Shown: positions 1-10,936 of the stretch, one piece after another | Layout of the letters: each line of letters starts with the position of its first letter | Position numbering within the stretch: position 1 is the first letter of the stretch | From: Pelodera strongyloides | Lineage: Eukaryota > Nematoda > Chromadorea > Rhabditida > Rhabditidae | Assembly: GCA_036852015.1 (NCBI GenBank) | Contig: JAANDG010000026.1 | Coordinates: 372,001-436,000, forward strand | Reading direction: 5' to 3' | DNA length: 64,000 nt | Notes under the pieces: model-generated | Told to the model about the DNA's origin: nothing | The model's database searches: none | What the model saw: the letters and a program-made list of their open reading frames with translations, nothing else | Position numbers and translations under genes: made by a program

Positions 1-93
1 CCTGGAACCTTGGTAGATGTTCGTGACTACCGTAACCCGAGTAAGCCAACCTGGATAGAAGCGACTGCTGTGAAACATGGACTTCAATATTAA
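1..93 (+). CDS. 3' end of an unidentified protein gene (partial)
   Basis: The window opens in a frame that stays open for 30 codons and stops at TAA (91-93). The peptide begins PGTLVDVRDYRNPSK and ends KHGLQY. I do not recognise the family. A weak donor (TTG|GTAGAT) lies in phase 0 after the fourth codon, and a phase-0 last exon lies at 1883-1981 on the same strand. The two stretches could therefore be alternative 3' ends of one gene: read-through here, or splicing to the distal exon. That link is an inference. The gene's body would be to the left of the window. Confidence 0.4.
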   Translation, partial: PGTLVDVRDYRNPSKPTWIEATAVKHGLQY

Positions 94-1882
94 GCTCAAT
101 ATCATGTTGAGTTTTTCGCTAAAAAGGGAGGTGTTATAGCGTATACCTAGGAATTAGCATTGTCTATGTATTTACAATCTAGTGAATTAGCAACTCATTA
201 GCATAGGAGTGTGTTCCATAAATAGTAGCGCGCTAGGTGATGAGGGATCGATCTCATATCGAAACTCCTTTCGTCTCCAACTTTATCCGTGGTATACAAT
301 AAACTCTACTTCTTACTACATTTGTGTCGCTTACATTTGGAGGACACAACACTATTATTGGCGCATAATTTTCTTCAGGGAGTTACGTGCCTGACCTGCT
401 TAAGAAGAAGAAGTGGAAGAAGGAAAATGAGATAAAATAGTAGTTTTATGATTAGCCTAATGAGAAGAACTGGTTATATCCTGGCTGTCCCCGTACGTGT
501 AACAATTTCAGGCCTGAGCAAATGTGACGCGGAAGTTTTGGATCGCGGAAAACAAAATTTCGGCAGGATATTTAGTAGGAATGTACGTGAATAAAAAAAA
601 GGTTCATTCGCATTTCTGTGACTTGACGACGGACTTATTCTCCCATTTTTAGCGCATTTTCTCTCATCCAACCGTTTGATGTGAGGCATGACTATCGGGA
701 ATGAATATGAACTCGTACAGGTGAGACTTGCCCTTTTCTGTTGTTTCAGGACTCGTGGATTGCCCCAAATGGCCATGGAGAATGAGAGCATCGACTTTGA
801 ACGAGTCCGTCGAATAGAATCCGGCTCAGCAAACAACTTATCATTAGCTCGTTGCGAGCATTGATCACTGTTACCGAAAATTAGAACAACAACCGTGCAC
901 ATAAATTTCAATTCAAATTACAGAAATAATAATACGACTATTTTGTTCACAGCACTGCCGAAAACCCCGATTATTACCGTGCGTGAAACCCCTCACATTT
1001 TTTTAAATCATAAGAACAATAATAATAAACTTCCTTTATCAGCACAAATAATTTCAAACATACATCAAGGATCTTGCATAAAAAATTGACATACACACGT
1101 TTCAAATGAATGAAAAAGCGAAATGCAAATGTAATTGAGCGGAGATAAAACTGGTGCACACGGATGACATAAACAGAAAGACAGTATTTGCGAAAGAAAG
1201 ACATATTGACCGGTATAAAGACTCGTACAAACTACAATGAATGTGTAAAACTACCAGCGATATAAGAGTAAAGATAATACTGAGATCTGAAGAGATAAAT
1301 ATTGAGATCTGAAGAGAAACATCATCCGAATGCTACTGCCGAAAAGGCAACTATTACAAAGGCAATAGAACAATATCTTTTTGCAAAAGTGTATTAAGTA
1401 ACCTAACGACAGCCTTATGAAGTGTCTTCACCAGGACGACCAGTAGAAGTGTTTCTCTCGTTTCCTCGCGAAGAGCTTGGTGCGCCAGTTGCATGGCGCT
1501 TCTTGATCATCGCTGGAAGAAAACATTGTAATATGACTTCTTTATCTGAGCGCGACTCGCACCACGATCAGATGGGTTCTGCGGAAACCCGCTAGTGGCG
1601 GGTCAAATGTCCACTCGCATTTTGCATTTAGCCCGCGCGCGATCCGCGGGTATGGGATTTCAACTGTGAAATTTTTCTCAAGGTTATATTTGGTTTCTAT
1701 CTATTCAGGTAATACTTTGCAACGTAGGCAGGTGTTTTTATCGATTTTATGAGCATATTTGGTGATTTCTGTCCACGTTTGCCTCTGTGAACCGGGTAGT
1801 TCGTTGTAAGCAAAAACCTGCAATAATTATGCATATTTTACCTTTTAAGCTATGTAGGTTTTAAACTATATTGGCTTTACAG
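94..1882. other. No gene recognised; contains one copy of a dispersed repeat
   Basis: No exon series with matching phases could be built on either strand. ORFs at 474-911 and 895-1204 overlap on opposite strands and have no coding character. The stretch holds one copy of a degenerate repeat (796-873) and a GC-rich inverted patch near 1590-1640. It may be the long last intron of the gene entering from the left. Confidence 0.5.
796..873. repeat. Dispersed repeat, copy 1 (second copy at 3438-3510)
   Basis: This stretch and 3438-3510 share, in the same order and spacing, the blocks TTTGAACGAG, CGTC.AATAGAAT, AGCAAA.AA, TTAGCT.GTTGCGAG and TGAT..TGTTA. Roughly three quarters of positions match by eye. 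Both copies are in the same orientation. No terminal repeats or coding sequence are visible, so it is an old, short interspersed repeat of unknown type. Confidence 0.6.
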
Positions 1883-1981
1883 GAGCGCTGGATCCAAGAC
1901 AAGGCATTTATTCCGAAGCAGGAAGGCAGGAATGTCTACTACAATGAGGAAGATGTGGGTGTTCCCTTTGTCAATCACTAA
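1883..1981 (+). CDS. Putative last exon of an unidentified plus-strand gene
   Basis: A good acceptor (TTGGCTTTACAG) is followed by 33 codons in phase 0 ending at TAA. The peptide starts ERWIQDKAFIPKQEGR and ends GVPFVNH. It is too short for a family assignment. It ends 22 bases before the convergent stop codon of the minus-strand coiled-coil gene at 2004, which suits two real convergent 3' ends. The only in-phase upstream partner I see is the donor inside the first 12 bases of the window. Confidence 0.4.
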   Translation, partial: ERWIQDKAFIPKQEGRNVYYNEEDVGVPFVNH

Positions 1982-2003
1982 GATTCTACACATTTCTATC
2001 TTG

Positions 2004-3818
2004 TTATATATTCCCCGTGTCGAGATTGTTGAAACCAATCAAGTGCCCTTGATCCACAAATTCTGTGGGAGGTAAATACAAATTCGCTTAGGGCCGCCAC
2101 AGATGTTCCTCTGTCCGTCAAAATCCTCCGGAGACCGATGGTGAGCAAAGTTGGATAAATATAAAGGTGGTGCGCCGTTTACGCGTGATGGCCAGGCACA
2201 GTAAAGCAAAGAAATTATGAATGGGCCAAAATGGAGAATCTTGGTGTTGTCCTATTGTAAAGTTAGACCCACCCATAATTGTTGGAGCGCTAGCAAACGC
2301 GGACAAAGCTCTGTCGACGTAAAGTTCCGCCTTGCGATTTTCAGTAACCCTGGCCACTCTGTAACTCTCACAGGTGCGCTGAAAGTAGACAAATTTACAC
2401 ACAAACAAAGAAAGCATGCATGCAATAGACACTGCATTCTAAACAATAAAAATGCGTTAACACAAAACGCGACAACTCGGCTCATATTTATGACTACCTT
2501 CCAAACAAGAGTGTTGACTTACCTCCAGTTGGCAGATCGACATATGACGCTGAAAGTTAAGGCAATTTTCGACTTCCTTGTTCTTTTCAATCTCCTTCAA
2601 TAAATTTTCCTTTTTCGCGTGCAGTTCCTAAATGAATAAGCATTGTGCTACAATAAGAGAATGCATGGTAACACGTAAGAGCTGGACAAGCAGAAAATAG
2701 AAATAAAGCCAAAAAGATAAACGCTTACCTTCATCTCCTCACTAGCTGCTTCTTCTTGCATCTTCTCATAATCGTCCTTTGCAATTTTCAATTGAGCCTA
2801 GAAATATTGTGTAAAGAGACCGCTGGGCTGCGAAACACAAGTTCACAAGTTCGCTCAAGATAAGAAAGGGAAAATACTCCAGCGCCAAAAGGGTATTTAT
2901 GTTGCACTTGGGAAAATGCACTTTAGAGTATAACGAATTTTACGAATTTTACTGGCATGGTCTTTCTTCAAACATCTTATGTAAAATGTAACTGCGAACA
3001 TTGATGCAAGCGGAAGTGTAACATAAATGTTTTTTTTTTCTTTAGTTATTTTCCAGAGTAAAAAAAAACGCAGATGACCAGATTCACAGCTCGGTGACAG
3101 CACTTTCGCTGCATGCATCACAATATTAGAATAAAAACAAACATGAAACACTTACAGTCATCTTCACAAGCTCCTCCTCGGTATTCATTTTTAGAAGTTC
3201 TGCAACATGTTGATTAAAAACGAATATGCATTACAAACTCGGGTAATTTTGAAATATTCAAAGGTATCGAAGAAAATAGACTTGAGAACAAAAATAATAG
3301 AAGTTCAGAAAAAAGAGAATGAATAGTACGAATTCAAAAACTGAAGCGGCCCCTCGTAGGTCATCGCCGCTAGTGTGCACTTTTTGAATTCACTGCGTCT
3401 CTGACGACTCTGCTTGCCTGTGACAAAAGAGCGCGGGTTTTGAACGAGAGCGTCTAATAGAATGCGTCCCAGCAAAGAATTAGCTTGTTGCGAGAGTTGC
3501 TGATTGTTATAATAAAGGAAATAACATTACAAAATTATACATGAACTGAAAGTCAAGATAAAGATGAGACCCATATATGAATATGGGACCCCGTTTCGAC
3601 CCCTGTCGTATACGAGGACTTTTACTATGGTGGGGTCTCGACAGTACGACGGCCATAGCTTCAGAGATAAAAGAGGAATAGAGGATGGCGAAGAGTGATG
3701 ATAAGGACGGAAATAATATTGTGATATAATATAATAGTACTAATATATAATATAGTGGTTATAAAAGAAAATGTAAGAAACGCTTACCTGCAATCCTGGA
3801 ACTGATCTTGCCTGAAAC
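2004..3818 (-). CDS. Coiled-coil protein gene, 3' part
   Basis: Six exons join without phase conflict: 3788-3818, 3156-3199, 2729-2797, 2523-2627, 2273-2378 and 2004-2062 (stop 2004-2006). The product is rich in Glu, Lys and Leu in a heptad-like pattern. Examples are AELLKMNTEEELVKMTAQL, the stretch from AKDDYEKMQEE, and HAKKENLLKEIEKNKEVE. It then has a less charged tail (RALSAFASAPTIM, then GHLIGFNNLDTGNI at the end). The family is not recognised; a long coiled coil suggests a structural or scaffold role, which is inference. The 5' end is open: an upstream exon at about 3879-3957 (ending PPCINNYK) would join in phase 0, or further exons may lie beyond the reverse transcriptase at 4067-6427, which would then sit in an intron. 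The most upstream exon is a microexon of 31 bases, or 24 if the inner acceptor is used. Confidence 0.6.
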
Positions 3819-4066
3819 CTAATAGAGGCTGTATTATAAATGTATAAAAGAATTTAGTAAAATATAACGATATTACCTACCTTATAATTGTTAATACAGG
3901 GCGGGAATAATGAGAATATCAGAGTTGCATGGCCAGTCGACGATGTCCATACTGGAGAAGTGGCTAGTAAACCGCCTCGCAGTGTAAAATTATGTAGAGC
4001 GCGCGTTGCGGTGTAACTACTACGGTACTAGGTGTGAAGAATAGGCAGAGGAAAAGAGCAAGGTGC

Positions 4067-6427
4067 TCAGATCATGTGGGTGTCTACCCAAGCGCAGAGA
4101 TATTTAGTACTGATACCATATTTATGTGTGATTATAGGGTATTTGTGGAAAGCTTTTTTGAATGTTGACGTAATAACTAGAACTGGGTACGCATTACTTA
4201 GTAGTTTTTTGTAAAATTCTTGTATTTTAGTTTTAAAGTTAATAAGAGATGAAGTACATCTATGTATTCTTATGAGTTCACCTTGTATACAGTTTATTTT
4301 GATGCGGTTGCAGATGGAACTATCAAACATTGGAAAGCGTATAACTTCAAACGTGTAATCGTCTGTTTTGTTATACAGATTAACCGACCATCTATCTATG
4401 GATCTGGTGAGAAAAAGGTCAAGGAAAGCGGCTGAATGGTCGTTAGTATTAGCCGGTTCCAAACTAAGGGCATCAGGATACATGTTGATAAATCGGGTAG
4501 CTAATGTGTCGTCATTATAGAAGATTGCGATGTCATCCATATATCTGTGTATAGACAAATGATAGCTGAGAGAGTTATTAGGAGATTGTTTGAAAAAATT
4601 GAATTCGATCATGGCTAGTGAAAGGTCAGCCAAAAGCGGGGATGCGTTACCCCCTTGTGGGACCCCTATAACTTGATGGAATAATATGTCTTGAAAGATA
4701 AGGTAACTATTTTTAACTATATATTTAGTTATATGTTTTACTTCATTTCTAGAATAGCAACTGTCGGAGAGAATGTCCGTATAGTATGTATTTTTAAAAC
4801 CAACATTAATAAAGCTCTTACCCGAGTTATTAAAACAGAGATCTATTAAAGCAAAAATGTTATCTATAATACAAGCATGAGGAAGGCTGGTGAATAGACT
4901 GCTAAAGTCGACTACCTTTATCTTTTTAAATCTATGGATTCTTGTGGAATTGGTGAGAGACAAGGAGTTATCTATAGAGATAAAGTTAAATTTTTGTGTA
5001 TTCCAGTTATTACTAGCATTAAAGTAGTTTCTAAAGTGGTTACGGAAATGCTTCAAGATCTTTTGCAAAAGTATAGCAGGATTTTTCAAGGAACTATGTT
5101 TCGCCGCGGTGATGAATCGCATTTTAGCTGTCTTTTTATGAAGCTTGGGAACTCCGTAAATATTGGGGAGTTTTCTGTCTATTTTTGGGCAACTAACTCT
5201 GCAGGTGTTAGAAAACGAAACGTGACGCGAAATAATATCTGTTGATGTTTCAGTGAGATATGGTAAGTATGTTTTATTACCTTTTACGTCGATCGTATCC
5301 GCATCCACTGATGTGATTATACCTAATTCGTTCAAGAGAAAGTCGGAGTAGAGTAGAGGACATGTGTAACAGTAGTTCGACGAAGCCTTATCAACACTTG
5401 TAATAATGAATTGTTTCTTGAGCTCATTAATTTCTTTATGGCTGGCAGTATTAACATTGGGGCAATTATAATCAGATGTTTCAAGTAGGCTATCCCTAAG
5501 CGTATCAGTATTAGGTATATCAAAATCGAGCTTAGTTAAGTGTTTAGTTAATTTACTGACCAGATCGCTATAAACAGTTATAAGATGCTCCTTGAATTCC
5601 CTATTAGAGAAAGGTTCACGATACTTAGTGCCTTTCGATAATAGGGAAGCCGCCTTGGGATGAGAATGTTCGAAAATTTTGCAATTACCTGTGATAATAT
5701 GGAGGGAATTGTGTAGGCATACTTCTTCTTTAGGAGTGCAGAGGTGAAGATACTGTTTGCAGTTGCAGGAAATATGCATATTATTTGAGGAGTTCACAAG
5801 TTTTTTATGATTGAACACGCGAGGGCCAAGTGGAAAACTATATTTTTGCCGAAAACAGATATTGGGAATGTGTGTTAAAGGAATATTATTGGAAATGAAA
5901 ACGTTACGGATAGACTTCTTGACTGTATACTGTATATTACATTTATCTCGTTCAAAATCATGATGAATGAAAGGAATATTAATAGTAAAATCAGGTTTCT
6001 TAGAGGGAAAAGGCTGAATAATGGGTTTGGTAATAAAAAAATTTCCACACAGAGCCTCAGTATTTCTTCTGAAGTGGTAGTTATGGTCGGTTGAGAAATA
6101 TTCCGAAATCAAATTTTTACGACTTTTTACAGATAAATTGTTGTTAATTTGCATTAATCGGCGATAATCTATATTACAAGAAAGTTCGGATAGTGAAAAT
6201 ATATTAGAACTGACTGAAAGATTGCGTTTTTTACGGGGACCCCGTATTTTAGGAGGTCTGCTGATTTTGAGGGAAAAATATGGAATGTTACGATTACCGA
6301 GTCCTTTTTTGCTATGATCGCTTATCAGGCCGTAGCCTTTGATATTATCATTAAGTCCGTAAGGGGCAGATGTATTAAGAAGTTTAATCCAAAACAATAC
6401 TGTAGTTTTAATAAAAGTAACACACAC
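4067..6427 (-). CDS. Penelope-like reverse transcriptase ORF, intact (retroelement)
   Basis: This uninterrupted 786-codon ORF carries a reverse transcriptase core. It has YGVPKLHK (about residues 424-431, like the PKxHK block typical of Penelope-like elements), motif A as VVDFSSLFTSLPH (505-517), motif B as GVPQGGNASPLLADL (588-602) and motif C as HRYMDDIAIF (627-636). FLDLFLTR (668-675) and YNKTDDYTFEVIRFP follow. Upstream lies a Cys/His-containing block (CNC at 221-223, HIITGN, KGTKYREPF at 265-273). From memory, this block precedes the RT in a family of metazoan elements whose motif B reads like GIPMGTNCAPLLADL. No GIY-YIG endonuclease, RNase H or integrase is visible in the ORF. The absence of stops suggests recent activity or constraint. 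Element ends and target duplications were not found. It lies on the same strand as the flanking coiled-coil gene. Assignment to Penelope-like elements is likely; the exact clade is open. Confidence 0.85.
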   Translation of the reverse strand: MCVTFIKTTVLFWIKLLNTSAPYGLNDNIKGYGLISDHSKKGLGNRNIPYFSLKISRPPKIRGPRKKRNLSVSSNIFSLSELSCNIDYRRLMQINNNLSVKSRKNLISEYFSTDHNYHFRRNTEALCGNFFITKPIIQPFPSKKPDFTINIPFIHHDFERDKCNIQYTVKKSIRNVFISNNIPLTHIPNICFRQKYSFPLGPRVFNHKKLVNSSNNMHISCNCKQYLHLCTPKEEVCLHNSLHIITGNCKIFEHSHPKAASLLSKGTKYREPFSNREFKEHLITVYSDLVSKLTKHLTKLDFDIPNTDTLRDSLLETSDYNCPNVNTASHKEINELKKQFIITSVDKASSNYCYTCPLLYSDFLLNELGIITSVDADTIDVKGNKTYLPYLTETSTDIISRHVSFSNTCRVSCPKIDRKLPNIYGVPKLHKKTAKMRFITAAKHSSLKNPAILLQKILKHFRNHFRNYFNASNNWNTQKFNFISIDNSLSLTNSTRIHRFKKIKVVDFSSLFTSLPHACIIDNIFALIDLCFNNSGKSFINVGFKNTYYTDILSDSCYSRNEVKHITKYIVKNSYLIFQDILFHQVIGVPQGGNASPLLADLSLAMIEFNFFKQSPNNSLSYHLSIHRYMDDIAIFYNDDTLATRFINMYPDALSLEPANTNDHSAAFLDLFLTRSIDRWSVNLYNKTDDYTFEVIRFPMFDSSICNRIKINCIQGELIRIHRCTSSLINFKTKIQEFYKKLLSNAYPVLVITSTFKKAFHKYPIITHKYGISTKYLCAWVDTHMI

Positions 6428-7282
6428 ACAATAATTCTGTCCGACACGGTAGCCTGCCGACGGGTCTCTCAGGGAAAGAGCCCTGCGAGTTTTCGGTGTT
6501 ATGGGATATGGTTTTCACAGTATAATATCTGATCCGTCTCTTTCTGTGTGATCCGCCCCAGCCCGCAACATTTGCATCATTGGTTTTTTAAAGGCCATTT
6601 CAGGTATCCACTGTTTTTGCCTCCCCTTTAACTGTTATACTTTCACAGCTATCACTTCTAGCGTTGTTGTTAGCAAAACTGCAAGTAAGCTGTGTTTCTG
6701 GAATCGTTTTACTAGATGACGCTTTCTGCATTTTATTAACTGTGGTATCGAATGTTGGGCAATTATTTGAATTGACTATTTTTATTTGACTGCTTTAAAT
6801 CATACACGATATTTATTAGTGTTTATTCACAACTTATTCAGATAACTAAATATATACGGAAGGAATATATCAGTAAAATAAAACTATAGAGCAAGTGCCA
6901 ATATTAATCGTGGGACGATTTTAATAGTGCTTTATGAGACCGGGATGGAAGTACACGCTTAAAGATCAAGGGAATACCTGGGTATGTACATAGCTGATTA
7001 CCTGGGACTGTTAGGAAAACAATTGGGTTATGACCGCGTCACGAATTATTCTGAAGCGTTATTAGCAAAGCTTGCCAGAGACATAATAAATATTATCTGA
7101 CAAATAAGAAACGGTAACTTTAAATACTCCAAAAATCCTGCGGCGGGGATATCATTTCAAGGTGTTTGTCTGAATGTGAGATCAGTTTGTGGCAAGAGGC
7201 TACGGAATTAACTAAGGTGCTTAAGAATAATTTACAATAGAATAGAGTTGTTTTGAGGAACATTCTATTAGATGGCACGGAA
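6428..7282. other. Flank between retroelement and Max-like gene
   Basis: No coding exon is evident. The first few hundred bases lie upstream of the reverse transcriptase ORF and may be its untranslated leader. The rest is AT-rich 3' flank of the Max-like gene. I looked for a hammerhead ribozyme core (CTGATGA with GAAA), known from some Penelope-like elements, and saw none here. Confidence 0.4.
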
Positions 7283-9102
7283 TTAGAACGGAACCGCGGA
7301 CACAACTGGTCTATGAAGCGATTGTTGTAAACTGCTGCAGAGCAACTGAGACTGCAGGTCTAGTGCAACACTTGTTGGTTGTTGCATCGACGCAGCAGTC
7401 TGCGATAGGAGTGCCTGAGTGAGGGTGAGCAGGTCTGCGGAGGTGGACTGGGGCAGAAGTGACAGGTTCTGGAATCCCAGTGTTGAGAATGGCGAGCTGA
7501 AATAGGGAATATTTACTATGTTAGCATACAAAGGAATGTAGTCTTTATTTAAGAGGTAGGAAGAAAAAGTTCAGAAGGCTGTGCGCTAGGCACGTTGCTA
7601 ATATGATTCTTATTATTCAGAACAACGTACCTTGTGCTGACTGTTGGAATGTTTCTCAGAGGAGAGATTGTATTGGTGGCTGGCAGCATGGGAATCGTAG
7701 ACGACGTCGAAGGAAACACACAAGAGTGTCCGATGCTTGGTGAATTCTGGTGACTCTCTTTGTTCTTCACTGAAATAAGGATGGAATAGATAATGTCTTC
7801 AATGTCTTTCGTTTGCTCTATACGTAATTGATTATTATTATTATGGCGGGAAATTAAATAAAGCAGAACTCACGCTGTGTCTCCAACTGCTCATTTCTTC
7901 TTCTCAGCTGCTCAATGCTGTGTTTATGTTCATTCAGTTTTGACTGCATGATCGAGATGTACTCAACAGCTCTCTTCAGGATCAGAGCCCTGGACGACTG
8001 AAATACAATGGATCACAAGCTTATGATCTTCGCAAACTACTCCTTTGGTATGTTTGATAAACAACGGGCTTTCAAATCCAACCACAGCAGCGAGTTGTTT
8101 CTTTGTCACTTTTCAAAGTTACTGAAGTGCACCTCGTGTTTTCAAGCAATTCCTAGGCCAGACGGCATCCTACATTCTAATGCGAAAGCAACAACAATGT
8201 CTGGCCAAGTGCATCGCCGGCTTCGAACAAGGACCATGGGGAAAGCCCCCACGGGAATTACTCCCCATCCAGTGAGACCCACAAACAGTACTGTTTCTGT
8301 AAATAATCAGATACTGATGGTGGAATCACATGAATTGAATCGTAGGATGACTACTTACACATGGTTGACATGTGAAATGCACTTTCCCAGTGCACACACG
8401 GCCGGGAAATACCTTTACGTAAAGTGCAACAATTTCGGAAAATTGTGTTGCACCCAAATCCTTATCTTTGACGTAGGTCTTTGGTAACACTCTTAATCTT
8501 ATTTAATATTGCTCTTTAGGATGTAGTCACTACACCGCTTATCTTTACCTTTTCTCCCTCAAGCAGAGGGATGGAGTCCTTGAGACACATGAAATGATCT
8601 TTGATATGATCACGTCTTCTACGCTCAAGTTCGTTGTGGTGAGCCCTTCTGTCATCTTCCATTGAGGACGTGCACGATTTCGGTGATGAGCCTCTTTCGT
8701 CCTGAAAATGCAAGATTATACTTTGTTAGCTCAAGACCCGAACAAACAGCCGCCCACAATTATTACCACTCAGGCAGGAAGAAAAACTTGTTTATGGGAA
8801 ATTATGTGGGTATATGCATGATTTAGGCTAATACCCCCGCACAGACGCCTAATCATAAGGAGATTTGGGAATAATCCCCAGAAAATCTTTTGTGTATGAA
8901 TGAGGTGGATTAATAAGATCTTGTGAGGGTGGGGATTTGTGGTTTGTTAAACCAGCACGTGGTATTTTGCTTTTTCACCGATTTCGATTTAAGAAAAACG
9001 TACATCAGTCAGATCGTTCTCATCCGAATGCTTTCTCTTACGGTGCTTTTCGGCCACTCCAGGAGGGCTTTCCATGATTGGGGGTTGCATAGCCGTCGTC
9101 AT
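7283..9102 (-). CDS. mxl-3: Max-like bHLH-leucine-zipper transcription factor
   Basis: Five exons (9004-9102, 8549-8701, 7874-7997, 7631-7769, 7283-7496) join in phase to give 242 residues, close to the roughly 235 of C. elegans MXL-3. The basic region is DDRRAHHNELERRRRDHIKD, with the His, Glu and Arg residues that read the E-box CACGTG in Max. Helix 1 (HFMCLKDSIPLLEG) is cut from loop and helix 2 (SSRALILKRAVEYISIMQSK) by an intron, as in Max genes. A short zipper follows (LNEHKHSIEQLRRRNEQL). The C-terminal 120 residues are rich in Ser, Gln and Leu. Max proteins act in the nucleus as partners of Myc/Mad-type bHLHZ proteins or as homodimers. The start is the first ATG, 22 bases after a CTTTGCAG acceptor that may be a spliced-leader site. 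MXL-3 rather than another Max paralogue is inferred from length and tail. Confidence 0.88.
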
Positions 9103-10890
9103 TGTATTTGATTGTTGGTGATGCCTGCAAAGGTAAGATTTTTTGCTTGTAGACTTGAAAACAATTCACGACAGCCGAGCTACAGAATAAAACAAGGTAG
9201 AAAAGTAAAAAAATTAAAAAAAAAGTTCAAGCATAACTTCCCAAAAGTTATGGTAAAGGCTGGAACATTTTTGTTTACGCGTTGGCAAGGCGGAAAGAGA
9301 GCCGCCAGACTGGCGTCTGCCCCCCAGCCTGGCTCCTCCCTATGAAAGGATGGCGGCCGTGTGGCCAAACCATCGAAAACAACAAGGACACGATTATGCA
9401 AAAGGCCCAATCAACGCGTCCAGACTGAAAGCATGTCTGGACACAGAATTGTTGTTGACAAAAGCGTCGGTGACTAGATAGGGAAATAGTATGCTGGCTC
9501 GATGAAGTGAGACAAGCTTACTATAAGCAAGTTGTCTGGTCTAGGTTCTGCCCAGGCTCAGACCACCGACCGTACTAGGAAGCCGGGTCTGAGCGACTGA
9601 TTGAATAGTTTAGCACGGGTGCGAGTCTGCCGTCCCGCCCCTAGCCCCGCCCACTGTTCTTGTAGGTAGAGAGTGTGACAAGATAACCAACCTCTCCATA
9701 GTGATAATGGAAAACAGTGACCAGAGAAGAACAGAAAATGTGTTTTATACCTTCCGGAAAGGACCCATTGAATAAAAAGATGAATAATAGCCAAATGGCA
9801 CAAAGTTTTTTTTAGTGAAATATACAAAATAAATGGAACATTGCACAACTCGCGGGTATAGGTAATAAGTCGCAGCAGAACTCGCTCCGATATCCTAAAA
9901 TTACACCGCAACGTGCATAATGACATATAAGCAACTATCCGCCACAGTATAGGACGACACCGACGACCACACCCGCATATGAATGTTTCAAACTTGTATT
10001 TCCATTATTCTCCGATCCAATTGTCGTCAACAACACTATTCGTTTTGAACATTCACACTCGGTGCAGACAAAATAAAATAATTAAGTTGTGTGTCAGTCT
10101 GGGCATGGAAAACGAGTATTATTCTCGGTATTAAGGTAATTGTACTCAAATCATCTGGCAATCATATTGTGGAAGTTGACGTCAATTATAAATATGAATG
10201 TACTATTTAGTTCGTGTCCAATGTCCATCACTTGCCATACATAAAAGGCGTTTACTCATACTTTGACCTTCAATGTAATTTCCATTCATTGTTTTCTGGG
10301 TACATTCATTGCCTGCACGGTGCAACTTCAGTTCGCACTCCTGAGGACAAACATGCGTTGTGCGAGTCAACACAGGAAAACATCGTTGCAGTTTTGCTCT
10401 AGTTTTCCAACGGATAATGTTTGGGATGCGGTAAATATTCAGCAATTCCATCGTCCAAATTCTATTGTGTACTGTAAACAAAATGCAAATAAGAACGAAT
10501 TCAGACATTGAAATCCTCAATCAGTGAACGGATGCCCTTATTTTCATGTCAACTTCACGAAACCGTGTGTCCATACAAAGAACGAGCCTCCTTTTCAATT
10601 TTCATCAAAAAGAAAACCAAAATACGGAAAAAGTGATGCGCCTAAATGAGATGCTAATCTTTCGCCCTTTTCCCTAACATTTGCGAAGTCTGGTCGTTCA
10701 TTGTGCTCTGCGAAATGATATGTACAGTATCACAGAGAGTCCCCAATTCGGCACCTTCTTACCGTATATATTGTTTTTGTAGTCTGGATCAGGCGCATAT
10801 GGATACATAACATTTCGCGTGGCTTTACAGGAAAACGATGGGCTGATTTACATTGCTAATTTGCTTTGCTTACATTTTGCAATTAGCTGT

Positions 10891-10936
10891 TTAGCAAATT
10901 AGCAAAAATTAGCAATTTACATTGCTAATTTGCTAA
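10891..10936. repeat. Perfect 15-bp inverted repeat
   Basis: TTAGCAAATTAGCAA (10891-10905) is followed after 16 bases by its exact reverse complement TTGCTAATTTGCTAA (10922-10936). Further partial copies of the TTAGCAA motif lie on both sides (10850-10940), so the whole patch can fold back on itself. No gene is attached. Confidence 0.75.

Noticed and set aside
2118..2603. Longer ORFs on both strands (104 and 128 codons)
   Set aside because: Only the minus-strand part 2273-2378 is coding by splice phase. The plus-strand ORF is its shadow.
3560..3660. Possible hammerhead ribozyme near the retroelement (GTCGAAACGGGG on the minus strand)
   Set aside because: A CGAAAC-like core is present but no CTGATGA partner at the right distance on the same strand, so the ribozyme fold cannot form.
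4934..5245. Plus-strand ORF of 103 codons
   Set aside because: Antisense shadow of the reverse transcriptase ORF.
8008..8487. Plus-strand ORF of 159 codons
   Set aside because: It lies inside an intron of the well-supported Max-like gene on the other strand and has no motif, splice context or coding character.
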